Source of the DNA: CAZBBC01 sp964489835
GTDB lineage: Bacteria; Calditrichota; Calditrichia; JAJRVZ01
Reading direction: 5' to 3'
Length of the DNA: 47,922 bases
Assembly: GCA_964489835.1 (NCBI GenBank)
Contig: CAZBBC010000021.1
Location: 1-47,922 of the forward strand
Both the position numbers and the translations under genes were made by a program. The notes beneath the pieces are model-generated. The model ran no database searches. It worked only from the letters and a program-made list of their open reading frames with translations, and had not been told where the DNA came from. Of the stretch, positions 9,206 through 17,564 are shown in pieces (within the stretch, counting starts at the first letter, position 1; each line of letters starts with the position of its first letter).

Positions 9206-9416
9206 ATGCTATTGTAACTAAAAACTTTGTTTTTTTAGCAAAATTTTTACAAACTGAATATATTCATTTAACGCAGAGACCGCAGAGATTTTTTTTAATA
9301 CATTTTTTAATTCGTGAAAATTCGTGTCAGTCTTCGCCTGATCCGGCTTCGACGGATAATCCGTGGACAAATTCTTTTTTTGATTGCAACCAACGGCTAC
9401 GGTATGATTTGATCGC
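9206..9416. repeat. Composite A/T-rich + palindromic repeat, copy 2
   Basis: Begins with ATGCTATTGTAACTAAAAAC, runs through the same GCAAAATTTTTACAAACTGA and ACGCAGAGACCGCAGAG segments as copy 1, adds CGCCTGATCCGGCTTCGACGG, and ends with a degenerate copy of the terminal hairpin (TTGCAACCAACGGCTACGGT, 9385-9404). It fills most of the 9150-9556 gap, where I see no gene. A near -10 hexamer TACAAT on the minus strand (9211-9216) points at the 8361-9140 gene. Confidence 0.75.
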
Positions 9417-9556
9417 GGTAAACGTAAGGAATCAAAGACGACAATACCGACAGCATTTTGTTGCCGGTTGACTTGAACTTTTTTTTCAGTTCTTTAACCA
9501 CGATTCTATTTAAGATGAAATAAAAATTGTAAATAATTTTTTATGACAACTTTTTA

Positions 9557-9895
9557 TCAAATGAAACTACTTACGGCCTGATCAGTCTGGTCAAAAATCT
9601 GGATAACACCTATTAATTTAGTGATTGAGAATATATTTTTTACATTTTCGTCCAGCCCGGCCAGGCGAAGATCGCCACCTCCTCCCCGTACGACGGTTAG
9701 TGCCCGCATAATACCACCAATACCCAAACTGGAAATGCGGGAAAGGTTTTTCATATTGAGAATTATTTTACTAATATTGCGTCCCAGTACCGATTTGATG
9801 TGTTCTTGCAATATATCCGTATCATCAGTGCTAATCAATTTCCCTTTCAATGTCAAGATCATTACATCTCCAAATTCCTTTTCAATACAAACCAC
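9557..9895 (-). CDS. STAS-domain anti-sigma factor antagonist, second copy
   Basis: A 112-residue STAS protein. The stretch ISKIILNMKNLSRISSLGIG contains S56 at the expected phosphorylation position. Translation starts at GTG 9893-9895, seven bases after GGAG (9904-9907). It lies 53 bases downstream of the PP2C-type phosphatase gene (9949) on the same strand, the arrangement expected when a phosphatase acts on the adjacent STAS protein. The two STAS proteins of the window are about the same length and share GIGxxMRxLTxxR and GDLRLA, so they are probably paralogues. No terminator is visible after it. Confidence 0.87.
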   Translation of the reverse strand: MVCIEKEFGDVMILTLKGKLISTDDTDILQEHIKSVLGRNISKIILNMKNLSRISSLGIGGIMRALTVVRGGGGDLRLAGLDENVKNIFSITKLIGVIQIFDQTDQAVSSFI

Positions 9896-9948
9896 TAAAA
9901 ATCTCCTTTGCTTTCTTTATTTCTCTTAAAAATAAATTTTCCAAGATA

Positions 9949-11250
9949 TCACGATCTTTTAATCACTAACAATGTCATATCATCGGCTTGAGGTGCGTTA
10001 TCAACATGCTTCTGCACAATACTGATCAGATTTTCCGTTAATTCTTTTGGACTGACACCTCGGTTCTTCATTATCACCGCGAGAATGTTTTTTTCTTCAA
10101 ATTCTTCTTCCCGCTCATTCATCGCCTCACTGATACCATCCGAAAATACAACCAGAATATCTCCCTTATGAATTGGTATCATCTCTTCTGTATATTCGAA
10201 ATTTTCTAACCAGCCAAGCGGGATACCAACGGATTTTAATCGTCGTATCGATCCGTCCTGTGAAACGAGAAACGGACTGTTGTGCCCGGCGTTTGCAAAG
10301 GAGAGTTGATGATTGGATGTATTTAAAATTCCGTAAAATAAAGTGGCATATTTTTCCATATCAGTACTGTGGAACAGGAGCCCGTTTGATCGTTTTAAAC
10401 ACTCCAGAGCGCTGCTACATACCATGGTTGTGCCTCGCAAAGTTGCTTGCAAATTTGCCATCAACAAAGCCGCGGGCATGCCCTTCCCGGATACATCTCC
10501 GAGACAAAAGATCATTTGATCGGAACCCTTGAAGATAAAATCATAATAATCGCCGCCGACTTCTTTTGCAGGAAAACTAATGCCATAGGCCTCATATCCT
10601 TCGATCCGGGGCATATCCTTAGGTAGTAAATTAGTTTGTATATTGCGGGCCAGATTCATTTCCTGTTGCATTTTTAAGTAATCTTGCTCTTCAAGATAAA
10701 GCCGGGCACTTTCGATTACCTGAGCAGATTGTGCACTGATAATTGTCAGTAAACGGCGATCTTCTTCTGTGAAACCGGCGTCTCCCCGCTTATTGAATGC
10801 TGTTAGAATGCCGATCATCCGTCCCTTTTGCTGCAGTGGGACCGCAAGTAAAGACCGGATAAAAGATTTTTCATTCTTCGTAATTTGAAACCGTTCGTCT
10901 GATTCAAGGTCCTGAACGATTAACGGTTTCTGGTTTTTAATCATCCAGCCGGTTAATTGCGTATCCAGCCGGTATGGCAAGTGATTAGCGGCAGAATCTA
11001 CTTTTCGAACCATTGTTTTTAAAGGAGTTTCCCCATCCTGCTCTTCTAATAACCAGATCGCACCCTGATCGACTTTAAGATGTTTCACACATTTCTGAAC
11101 GATCATATCTATAACATGATCAAGATCCAATGTGGAACTGATAGCGGTAGCTATTTCGTTTAAAACCGATAATTCTTCCACCGCAATTCTTAATCGAAGA
11201 TTTTCGTTTTTTAAATGATCAATTTCAGGCATTGAATTTGAGCGACTCAT
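9949..11250 (-). CDS. GAF-domain PP2C/SpoIIE-type phosphatase (RsbU-like)
   Basis: A 433-residue cytoplasmic protein. A short coiled coil (about 10-30) is followed by a GAF sensor domain (about 30-185) and a PPM/SpoIIE phosphatase domain (about 220-430). Metal-binding motifs are intact: EVGGDYYDF (D234), LGDVSGKGMPAALLMA (D252), FANAGHNSPF, FSDGISEAMN and the terminal DDMTLLVIK. In partner-switching systems such enzymes dephosphorylate a STAS antagonist when their sensor domain is activated. The STAS gene directly downstream is the obvious substrate. No membrane helix is present, so the GAF domain would sense a cytoplasmic ligand or redox state, which the sequence does not identify. Start ATG is at 11248-11250. 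Confidence 0.92.
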   Translation of the reverse strand: MSRSNSMPEIDHLKNENLRLRIAVEELSVLNEIATAISSTLDLDHVIDMIVQKCVKHLKVDQGAIWLLEEQDGETPLKTMVRKVDSAANHLPYRLDTQLTGWMIKNQKPLIVQDLESDERFQITKNEKSFIRSLLAVPLQQKGRMIGILTAFNKRGDAGFTEEDRRLLTIISAQSAQVIESARLYLEEQDYLKMQQEMNLARNIQTNLLPKDMPRIEGYEAYGISFPAKEVGGDYYDFIFKGSDQMIFCLGDVSGKGMPAALLMANLQATLRGTTMVCSSALECLKRSNGLLFHSTDMEKYATLFYGILNTSNHQLSFANAGHNSPFLVSQDGSIRRLKSVGIPLGWLENFEYTEEMIPIHKGDILVVFSDGISEAMNEREEEFEEKNILAVIMKNRGVSPKELTENLISIVQKHVDNAPQADDMTLLVIKRS

Positions 11251-11529
11251 GGATACTCCCTGACGGAGAAATGATGACCGGATCTTGAAAAATATAATTA
11301 ATATTCAAGGATTGGATGAACCCTTTAATAACATCTTTCGGGTATATGAATGAAAAGATAACTAAAACCAGATCTACCTGCAAAGAAAATAATAAATCTA
11401 TTCAAAAAATCTTTACCACTTTTAATTCGAGAGATTGTAAACAAAGGTGGCAGATACACAATTTCAATTGAGTGTATTTGTCTAAATCGAATAGCGTATG
11501 AGTAGTTCCGAAGGAATTTTCCGAAGTGT

Positions 11530-12426
11530 TCAGGTTCCGATCGTTTTCTGAATAGCTTCTTCGGCATGGTAAGAACTGCGTACCAAAGGACCGGATTCAA
11601 CGTGTTTAAATCCCATTTCAAATCCAAGTTCCCGAAGATCAGCGAATTCATCGGGATGATAATACCGGCTAATCGGATAATGCGCTTTTGTTGGCGGCAG
11701 ATACTGACCGATAGTAATTATTTCGCATCCTATATTTCGCAGATCGGTCATCACTTCGACAATTTCTTCAAAGGACTCCCCGACTCCAACCATAATACCT
11801 GACTTTATTAATGCATCTGATTCCTTTGCCCATGTCAATATTTGCAGGGACCGTTCATATGAAGCCTGAATACGTAGTGCCTTTTGCAGACGTCTTACTG
11901 TCTCAAGATTATGGTTCAATATATCGGGTTTTGCTTCCAATATAATGTTCAGGCTATCCCGATTGCCTTTTAAATCAGAGATGAGCGCCTCTACTGAACA
12001 TTCCGGTTGGTTTTTCTTTATCTGCCTGATAGTCTCCGCAACAATCAAAGCACCCCCGTCTTCCAAGTCATCACGTGCCACCATGGTTAAAACCGCATGT
12101 TTTAAATTCATTTCTTCTACCGCATGGCCGATTCGCTCAGGTTCTTCCAAATCATAAAAAAACGGTTTTCCGACTTTTATATTACAGAAAGTACAACTCC
12201 TTGTACAGACATCACCCAGCAGCATAAAAGTGGCCGTCCCCCGCGACCAGCATTCTCCTAAATTTGGACAACGGGCACTCTCACATACGGTATGTAATTT
12301 ACTTTTATCGATCAGGTGACGAACATCCGAAAAGGTGCGTCCGCTACCGAATTTTACGCGCAACCATTCCGGTCGACGCAAAGATTCATTCTGTATAATA
12401 TTTAGCGGATTTGTTTTAGGTGGCAT
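11530..12426 (-). CDS. lipA: Lipoyl synthase
   Basis: A 298-residue radical-SAM enzyme that inserts two sulfurs into protein-bound octanoyl groups to make lipoyl cofactors for pyruvate and 2-oxoglutarate dehydrogenases and the glycine cleavage system. Both iron-sulfur sites are visible: the auxiliary cluster CESARCPNLGEC (C48, C53, C59) and the radical-SAM CTRSCTFC (C74, C78, C81). The C-terminal RSSYHAE carries the serine that caps the auxiliary cluster. Length is normal. It starts two bases after the fabH stop, so it is translated as part of a fabH-lipA operon. FabH starts the fatty acid synthesis that supplies the octanoyl precursor, which makes the pairing sensible. No lipB is in the window. 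Confidence 0.97.
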   Translation of the reverse strand: MPPKTNPLNIIQNESLRRPEWLRVKFGSGRTFSDVRHLIDKSKLHTVCESARCPNLGECWSRGTATFMLLGDVCTRSCTFCNIKVGKPFFYDLEEPERIGHAVEEMNLKHAVLTMVARDDLEDGGALIVAETIRQIKKNQPECSVEALISDLKGNRDSLNIILEAKPDILNHNLETVRRLQKALRIQASYERSLQILTWAKESDALIKSGIMVGVGESFEEIVEVMTDLRNIGCEIITIGQYLPPTKAHYPISRYYHPDEFADLRELGFEMGFKHVESGPLVRSSYHAEEAIQKTIGT

Positions 12427-12428
12427 GT

Positions 12429-13424
12429 TTAAAACCTAATCAGGGAGGACGCCCATGTAAATCCGCTGCCAAAAGCGGCCAAACAGACCAGTGAACCGTC
12501 TTTTATTCTTCCTTCCTCGATAGCTTCGCTTATCGCTATAGGAATTGAGGCAGCGGTTGTATTTCCATATTTTGCGATATTACTGTATACCTGTTCTTCT
12601 CTCAAATCCAGTCTCATGCGCACTGCATCGGTAATTCTCTGATTCGCCTGGTGTGGAATGACCAGATCAACCTCATTCTTATCCAAACCGGCCGCCTGAA
12701 AAGCTTCAAGGATCACTTGCGGGAATCTGGTTACCGCATTTTTAAAAACTTGTTTACCGTTCATATGCGGCCAGATCGATCCCGAATCCACAATCTCGTG
12801 ACTAATTCTGGGTTCCTTTACGCTGCCGGGATCCTCACCCCACAATTCCTTTGCATATTTGCCTTGGGCATGTAAGTGAGAGGTTAGAATACCCTTGGTC
12901 TCATCATCAGAACGTGAAATAATGGCGGCGCCGGCACCATCACCAAAAATAACGGCAACATCTCTTCCTTTGGTACTTTTATCGATACCCCGGGATTGCA
13001 CTTCAGAACCAACCAATAGAATATTTTTATACATACCTGTTTTGATGAACTGATCAGCAATAGCAAGACCATAAATAAAACCGCTACATTGATTTCGAAC
13101 ATCCAATGCACCAATGGTAGGTAATTTCAAACGTTCCTGAAGCAGGCATCCCGTACCAGGGAAAAAATAATCAGGGCTCAGAGTGGCAAAAATAATGAAA
13201 TCAATATCTTCTGCTTTTAATTTTGCCTGATCTAAAGCCCGCAGGGAAGCTTTTTCTGCCATATCAACATTATTCTCATCTTCTTTCACCCAGCGTCTTT
13301 CCATAATACCTGTTCTTTCCCGGATCCATTCATCAGATGTTTCCATCATTTTTTCCAGGTCATGGTTGGTGATAACCTGATCCGGCACATAATGTCCTAT
13401 CCCTGCAATTTTCGCTCGAAACAT
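12429..13424 (-). CDS. fabH: Beta-ketoacyl-ACP synthase III
   Basis: A 331-residue condensing enzyme that joins acetyl-CoA (or another primer) with malonyl-ACP to start fatty acid synthesis. The catalytic triad is complete: C113 in VRNQCSGFIYGL, H258 in IPHQANQRI and N288 in KYGNTTAASIP. The C-terminal GSGFTWASSLIRF is typical. Start ATG 13422-13424 follows GTGAGGGA. It is first of a two-gene operon with lipA. FabH here is isolated from plsX, fabD and fabG, which often accompany it. Confidence 0.95.
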   Translation of the reverse strand: MFRAKIAGIGHYVPDQVITNHDLEKMMETSDEWIRERTGIMERRWVKEDENNVDMAEKASLRALDQAKLKAEDIDFIIFATLSPDYFFPGTGCLLQERLKLPTIGALDVRNQCSGFIYGLAIADQFIKTGMYKNILLVGSEVQSRGIDKSTKGRDVAVIFGDGAGAAIISRSDDETKGILTSHLHAQGKYAKELWGEDPGSVKEPRISHEIVDSGSIWPHMNGKQVFKNAVTRFPQVILEAFQAAGLDKNEVDLVIPHQANQRITDAVRMRLDLREEQVYSNIAKYGNTTAASIPIAISEAIEEGRIKDGSLVCLAAFGSGFTWASSLIRF

Positions 13425-13532
13425 ATTTCCCTCACTTTATTAAATGAATTCTTTACCCATGTCAAAATATACGATTTACCGATTTTATTTCAAACATATA
13501 TTCAAGGTCAGGATTTTTTTTATTGTTTTCTC

Positions 13533-13949
13533 TTAATTCATATTTCTCATCTCATTATTCATTGCATCCANNNNNNNNNNCGTCACTTTATTTCCACCCA
13601 CCCAGACTTCCGCATTCATTGCATCCATTCGTTTAGCTTTGGAGATGTAGATTAAAATAAATGTAATAATCCCTAAAATATCGGCAATCCAATCCCAAAA
13701 GGAAGCAAAGCGACCGGGTATCCAAAGTTGATGAATTTCATCGGAAGCACCATATATGATACATATAATAATGCTCAAACTCATGAATTGACTCTTCAAA
13801 CGGGTACTTGCTGAATGTCTGAAACCACGAGCGGTAAGCAGACCCAGAATTCCAAAGACAATGAAATGCAGAATTTTGTCCAACCAGGTAACACCAATAT
13901 CCGGTATTTCTATTGTTCCTATCGATGATTGAATAAATAAGGCAAACAT
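13533..13949 (-). CDS. VanZ-like membrane protein, 3' part interrupted by an assembly gap
   Basis: About 138 residues with VanZ-family features: WLDKILHFIVFGILGLL and YGASDEIHQLWIPGRFASFW, DWIADILG, within three or four membrane helices. Some family members affect teicoplanin resistance; most have unknown roles. Two problems affect the model. Ten Ns (13571-13580) fall in the tail, between two copies of ATTCATTGCATCCA, so residues after KRMDAMN and the stop position are unreliable. At the other end, the frame stays open upstream of ATG 13947-13949 and encodes YLLYQFPWQILMFALF, which fits the family's first helix, but no ATG, GTG or TTG precedes it. A one-base error in the AAAAAA/GGGGG runs near 13995-14010 would supply an ATG. 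Confidence 0.75.
   Translation of the reverse strand: MFALFIQSSIGTIEIPDIGVTWLDKILHFIVFGILGLLTARGFRHSASTRLKSQFMSLSIIICIIYGASDEIHQLWIPGRFASFWDWIADILGIITFILIYISKAKRMDAMNAEVWVGGNKVTXXXXDAMNNEMRNMN
13571..13580. other. Assembly gap (10 N) between copies of a direct repeat
   Basis: Ten Ns are flanked by ATTCATTGCATCCA at 13557-13570 and again at 13614-13627. A gap of fixed size between repeats suggests scaffolding across a collapsed tandem repeat, so the true distance is unknown. Confidence 0.95.
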
Positions 13950-14175
13950 TAATATCTGCCATGGGAACTGGTATAATAAATATGTTTTGATTTTGGATCC
14001 CCCATTTTTTAATCGTTTACTATAATTTCTGGTTACATGACCGATACTAGAGAAGAAAAGGGTCTGATGTGCGACAGATTAATATGCGGATAAATATAAA
14101 AAATATTCAAATTTATTTCAGGTAAAATATTTTTTTGGAATAATATTACCATTTATCTATATTTTAAATAAGCTA

Positions 14176-14619
14176 ATGAGAATTGAAAACAGGATAATGA
14201 CTACACATAAATCTCAAAAATTTAAATTGAAATTTTTCAGTGACACCGTGTACCTGGAAAAGGTAGAAAAACTTAGCAGTAAGGTCGCGCGCCTGGCCGG
14301 GTTGAGTGAAAGCCATAGCGATGATCTTGGAATTGTAACGACAGAACTGGTTAACAACGCCATTCATCATGGCAATAAAAATGATCCGGATAAGGAGGTT
14401 CAGATTATTTTTACTATTGATGAGGATAAAATTGAACTGCGTATACGGGATCAAGGAAATGGCTTTAGTCCTGAAGAGTTAAAAGATCCGTTAGCACCCG
14501 AAAATTTATTCAGTGAGAGTGGTCGGGGTATTTTCCTGATTCGCAATCTGATGGATAGCCTCGAATTTAAATTTTCGGACACCGGCACAGAAACTATCGT
14601 CACGAAAAACTTGCGTTGA
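14176..14619 (+). CDS. RsbW-like anti-sigma serine kinase (HATPase_c_2)
   Basis: A 147-residue GHKL-type ATPase. The N-box TTELVNNAIHHGNK, G1-box IRDQGNGF and G2-like SGRGIFLIRNLMDSL are intact, and no histidine-kinase dimerisation domain is present; this is the RsbW/SpoIIAB architecture. Such proteins bind a sigma factor or other target and phosphorylate STAS antagonists on serine. It is on the plus strand, divergent from the VanZ gene, about 3 kb from the phosphatase and STAS genes, and is the only RsbW-like protein in the window, so it is the best partner for them. The start may instead be the ATG at 14197 (MTTHKSQ...). Neither has a strong ribosome site. Confidence 0.88.
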   Translation: MRIENRIMTTHKSQKFKLKFFSDTVYLEKVEKLSSKVARLAGLSESHSDDLGIVTTELVNNAIHHGNKNDPDKEVQIIFTIDEDKIELRIRDQGNGFSPEELKDPLAPENLFSESGRGIFLIRNLMDSLEFKFSDTGTETIVTKNLR

Positions 14620-14770
14620 TCCCCTTCCTGTGATAAAATCACCAAGAGATTATATCATAAGATATTCCGGAATCATCTATTATAAACGGGATATTTTTTG
14701 TAAAATATAAGATATGGCGCGGAATTAAACTGAGGTATTGTCATCCCGATTAAAACGGAGCATGGCAAAA

Positions 14771-15880
14771 ATGAAAAAAGAAAAAAAAACAGTGGTTGTT
14801 GCAATGAGCGGAGGTGTGGATAGCTCCGTCGCTGCTGTATTATTACATGAACAAGGCCACCAGGTTATTGGCGTCACCATGAAGTTATGGGATTATGAGG
14901 AAGTGGGAGGCAACGTTAATCTTGAAAGTGGTTGTTGTTCTCTTCAGTCTTTTAATGATGCCAGCAAGGTCTGCGTTTCTATGGGTATACCTCATTACAT
15001 TCTAAATTTCAGTCAGGATTTTCATGAGGGAGTCGTCGAAGATTTTATTGATGAATATCTGGCAGGACGAACCCCTAATCCTTGTGTACAATGTAATACT
15101 AAAATTAAATGGCATACGTTGATTAAAAAAGCTGACGCGCTTGGTGCTGATTATATTGCCACCGGACATTATGCACGCATTTCTCACCGTCCGGAAAAAA
15201 ATCTTCACCAATTACTGCGTGCCGTTGATAAAAACAAAGATCAATCATATGCATTGTGGGGAATTCGTCAATCCAGTTTATCAAGAACGATTTTTCCATT
15301 GGGAGATCTGACTAAACCGCAGGTAAGAGATCTTGCCCGGAAATTTAAACTTCAAACCGCAGATAAAAAAGAAAGCCAGGAAATTTGCTTCATCCCGGAT
15401 AATAACTATCATCGCTTATTAAAAACAATGCGGCCCAATATGGAAAAACACCTGTCCGCAGGGGAACTGATAGACACTCAGGGAAATGTTATCGGCAAGC
15501 ATAAGGGTTATCCTTTCTATACCATCGGTCAGCGGAAGGGTTTGGGCGGTGGTTTTGCCGAGCCGATGTATGTTGTAAATATAGATGCTTCACGGAACCA
15601 GGTAACTGTTGGTAATGGTAAGTCTCTGCTCTGTAGAGAATTTGTTGTCACACAGCTTAATCTGATCAGTCAACCATCTTTATCCGGATCGGTTAAGGCG
15701 GAAATAAAAATACGTTACAATGATTCTGGTCATGCAGGAACTATTTACCGAGAAAGCGACGATCAAATACGGGTTGTATTTGACCAGCCGCAAAAATCGG
15801 TGACGCCAGGACAATCAGCTGTTTTTTTTGATCACGATATTGTGATCGGCGGTGGTATTATTAATCATCGTGTTGAATAA
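14771..15880 (+). CDS. mnmA: tRNA-specific 2-thiouridylase
   Basis: A 369-residue enzyme that adenylates and thiolates U34 of Lys, Glu and Gln tRNAs, taking sulfur from an IscS-type relay. It has the PP-loop AMSGGVDSSV, the catalytic Cys in TPNPCVQCN (C105), the second Cys in SQEICFI (C206) and IGQRKGLGGG. The C-terminal beta-barrel is complete. I choose ATG 14771 because GGAG (14757-14760) is ten bases upstream and the protein then begins MKKEKKTVVVAMSGG, as in known homologues. A longer frame can be opened at TTG 14738 or ATG 14762, but those starts have badly spaced ribosome sites. It stands alone, with no partner sulfur-relay gene nearby. Confidence 0.96.
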   Translation: MKKEKKTVVVAMSGGVDSSVAAVLLHEQGHQVIGVTMKLWDYEEVGGNVNLESGCCSLQSFNDASKVCVSMGIPHYILNFSQDFHEGVVEDFIDEYLAGRTPNPCVQCNTKIKWHTLIKKADALGADYIATGHYARISHRPEKNLHQLLRAVDKNKDQSYALWGIRQSSLSRTIFPLGDLTKPQVRDLARKFKLQTADKKESQEICFIPDNNYHRLLKTMRPNMEKHLSAGELIDTQGNVIGKHKGYPFYTIGQRKGLGGGFAEPMYVVNIDASRNQVTVGNGKSLLCREFVVTQLNLISQPSLSGSVKAEIKIRYNDSGHAGTIYRESDDQIRVVFDQPQKSVTPGQSAVFFDHDIVIGGGIINHRVE

Positions 15881-15999
15881 CTTTAGTAGTGATCATTGTC
15901 ATTTGCATTAATATGAACAATTATAAATGTCCAGTTTAAAATTTTTTTATGGAATATGGATAAAGGCTATTATTTACAGTGATTGATATAATCTAATAA

Positions 16000-16091
16000 C
16001 TCACCCTAAATCCCTCTCTTGAAAAGAGAGGGACTTTCTTTTGCCGGTAACAAAACCCCTTCTCTTTTCAAGAGAAGGGGTTGGGGATGAG
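16000..16091. repeat. Double-hairpin C-rich/G-rich repeat
   Basis: Two perfect hairpins, TCCCTCTCTTgaaAAGAGAGGGA (16011-16033, arms 10) and an 11-bp arm pair CCCCTTCTCTT / AAGAGAAGGGG (16056-16080, loop TTC), lie inside outer inverted ends CTCACCC / GGGGATGAG. It fills the space between mnmA and the 16124 gene, about 30 bases before that start codon, so it will be in its 5' leader if transcription begins upstream. Confidence 0.8.
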
Positions 16092-16123
16092 TTTTTTCAT
16101 CTGACAATTTAAATAGGACATTC

Positions 16124-16912
16124 ATGACTAATAATATACAATCAGCAAGGAGAATAATATTGCACCCATTTGCCACAATCATTTTAGCAGCGGGACAGGG
16201 TACGCGGATGAAATCAGATATTGCCAAGGTTTTGCATGAAATTAACGGACGGCCTATGATTCATTTTGTCATTGATCTTGCTCTAGATCTGGGTTCAGAA
16301 AGAACAGTTCTGGTTATCGGTCATCAAAAGAAAAAAGTAGAGGAAATGTGCAAAGATTATCCGGTGGATTATGCGATTCAGGAAAAACAGATGGGAACAG
16401 CCCATGCCGTTCTCATGACCGATCATCTATTACATGATTATGAACATGATGTGTTGATATTATCCGGTGATGTTCCCCTGTTGACACACGGAACGCTGAA
16501 AAGCCTGATCGAAACTCATCAACAGTCAGGTGCTATCGCCACATTGCTTACATCACAATTGGAGGACCCCACAGGATACGGACGTATTATTCGTGATACT
16601 AATGGCCATGTGATTAAAATCGTTGAGCATAAAGATGCGAATCTACAGGAACTGGCAATAAATGAAATAAATGTGGGTATCTATATCTTTAATGCAAAAC
16701 CACTTTATCAGGCCTTAAAACAGGTAAAAAACGATAACGCCCAGGGAGAATACTATTTGCCCGATGTTGTAAAAATGTACGTGGATAGTGGAATAAAGGT
16801 TATCGCTCTGCTGACACCTGATTTTGATGAAACCCATGGTATAAATACTGTTGAACAGTTAAAAGATGCTGAAACTATTATTAATTTACGCAGTAAAATA
16901 AAAAAAAGTTGA
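16124..16912 (+). CDS. GlmU-type UDP-N-acetylglucosamine pyrophosphorylase domain protein without acetyltransferase half
   Basis: A 262-residue nucleotidyltransferase with the GlmU N-terminal signature LAAGQGTRMKSDIAKVLHEI, QEKQMGTAHAVLM, LSGDVPLL, DPTGYGRIIRD, EINVGIY and GEYYLPDVVKM. In full GlmU this domain joins UTP and GlcNAc-1-phosphate to make UDP-GlcNAc for cell-wall and lipopolysaccharide synthesis, and a left-handed beta-helix acetyltransferase follows. Here the protein stops right after the first domain (ends RSKIKKS), with no hexapeptide repeats. The acetyltransferase step must be done elsewhere, or the enzyme serves another sugar-1-phosphate. TAGGA lies just upstream of ATG 16124. 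There is no frameshift into a lost second half: the next gene is unrelated. Confidence 0.88.
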   Translation: MTNNIQSARRIILHPFATIILAAGQGTRMKSDIAKVLHEINGRPMIHFVIDLALDLGSERTVLVIGHQKKKVEEMCKDYPVDYAIQEKQMGTAHAVLMTDHLLHDYEHDVLILSGDVPLLTHGTLKSLIETHQQSGAIATLLTSQLEDPTGYGRIIRDTNGHVIKIVEHKDANLQELAINEINVGIYIFNAKPLYQALKQVKNDNAQGEYYLPDVVKMYVDSGIKVIALLTPDFDETHGINTVEQLKDAETIINLRSKIKKS

Positions 16913-16937
16913 CATTGAAGAAATGACTTAATACTTT
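16909..16937 (+). promoter_or_regulatory. Possible sigma-70 promoter for the 16970 gene
   Basis: TTGACA (16909-16914) and TACTTT (16932-16937) are 17 bases apart, 33 bases before the ATG. The -35 is perfect but the -10 is weak, and it overlaps the end of the preceding gene. Confidence 0.35.
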
Positions 16938-16969
16938 TTTAATATACGCCTTAAATTAAAGGATTACCG

Positions 16970-17461
16970 ATGAAACGTTTCGGATATTTTTCAATAATTC
17001 TAATTTTAGTCCCTGCCCTGGGATTTAGTCAATTAAAGACTGATGTAAGTAAACCAAATATCTCAAAAACGCTGGAAACATACCAACTTAACGATGCCTT
17101 TACCGGTTTTTTAGATCCATCGCGTTTTAACATCAGTCACAGTCTGTCCATGTCCTATATGACATTAGGCGGTGGGGGGGGGACCATGATCAATACATAT
17201 GTAAATACGCTGAATTATCGTTTCAGTGATAATTTGTCGCTGACTACAAATCTGGGAATCATGAATTCACCCTATAATTCGCTGTCTGGCAATAGTTCTT
17301 TTAATGAATATGAATTTTTTGGAGGAGCGGAGTTAAAATACCTTCCCTCTGAAAACTCGGTGATTACTTTGCGCTATGAAAAAGTCCCAGCCTATTATTA
17401 TTATGGAAATCAATATAATCGTTACCGAAGCCCCTTTGGATTTTCCCAGATGGATTGGTAA
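16970..17461 (+). CDS. Small exported, probably outer-membrane beta-rich protein
   Basis: 163 residues with a clear signal peptide (MKRFGYFSIILILVPALGFSQ). The rest is rich in alternating polar and hydrophobic residues typical of beta strands: LSMSYMTLGGGGG, NTLNYRFSDNLSLTTNLGI and AELKYLPSENSVITLRYEKV. It ends Tyr-rich (YYYYGNQYNRYRSP) with SQMDW. I do not recognise a named family. A small outer-membrane barrel or barrel-associated protein is the best guess. It has its own possible promoter (16909-16937) and a strong terminator (17490-17520), so it is likely a single-gene transcript. Confidence 0.75.
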   Translation: MKRFGYFSIILILVPALGFSQLKTDVSKPNISKTLETYQLNDAFTGFLDPSRFNISHSLSMSYMTLGGGGGTMINTYVNTLNYRFSDNLSLTTNLGIMNSPYNSLSGNSSFNEYEFFGGAELKYLPSENSVITLRYEKVPAYYYYGNQYNRYRSPFGFSQMDW

Positions 17462-17489
17462 TCAGGTAATAACAAACTACCGATTAATT

Positions 17490-17520
17490 AACCGGATTCA
17501 CTGATCCGGTTATTTTTTTT
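17490..17520 (+). terminator. Rho-independent terminator
   Basis: AACCGGAT (17490-17497) pairs with ATCCGGTT (17504-17511) across a 6-base loop, followed by A and eight Ts. It ends transcription of the 16970 gene before the next operon. Confidence 0.92.
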
Positions 17521-17564
17521 AATCAAAAATTTTATAAAAGAAAAACTAATAAAACCGAACCCGA

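Noticed and set aside
14738..14770. Longer MnmA start at TTG 14738 or ATG 14762
   Set aside because: Ribosome-site spacing is only one or two bases for both, and homologues begin just before the PP-loop, which fits ATG 14771.
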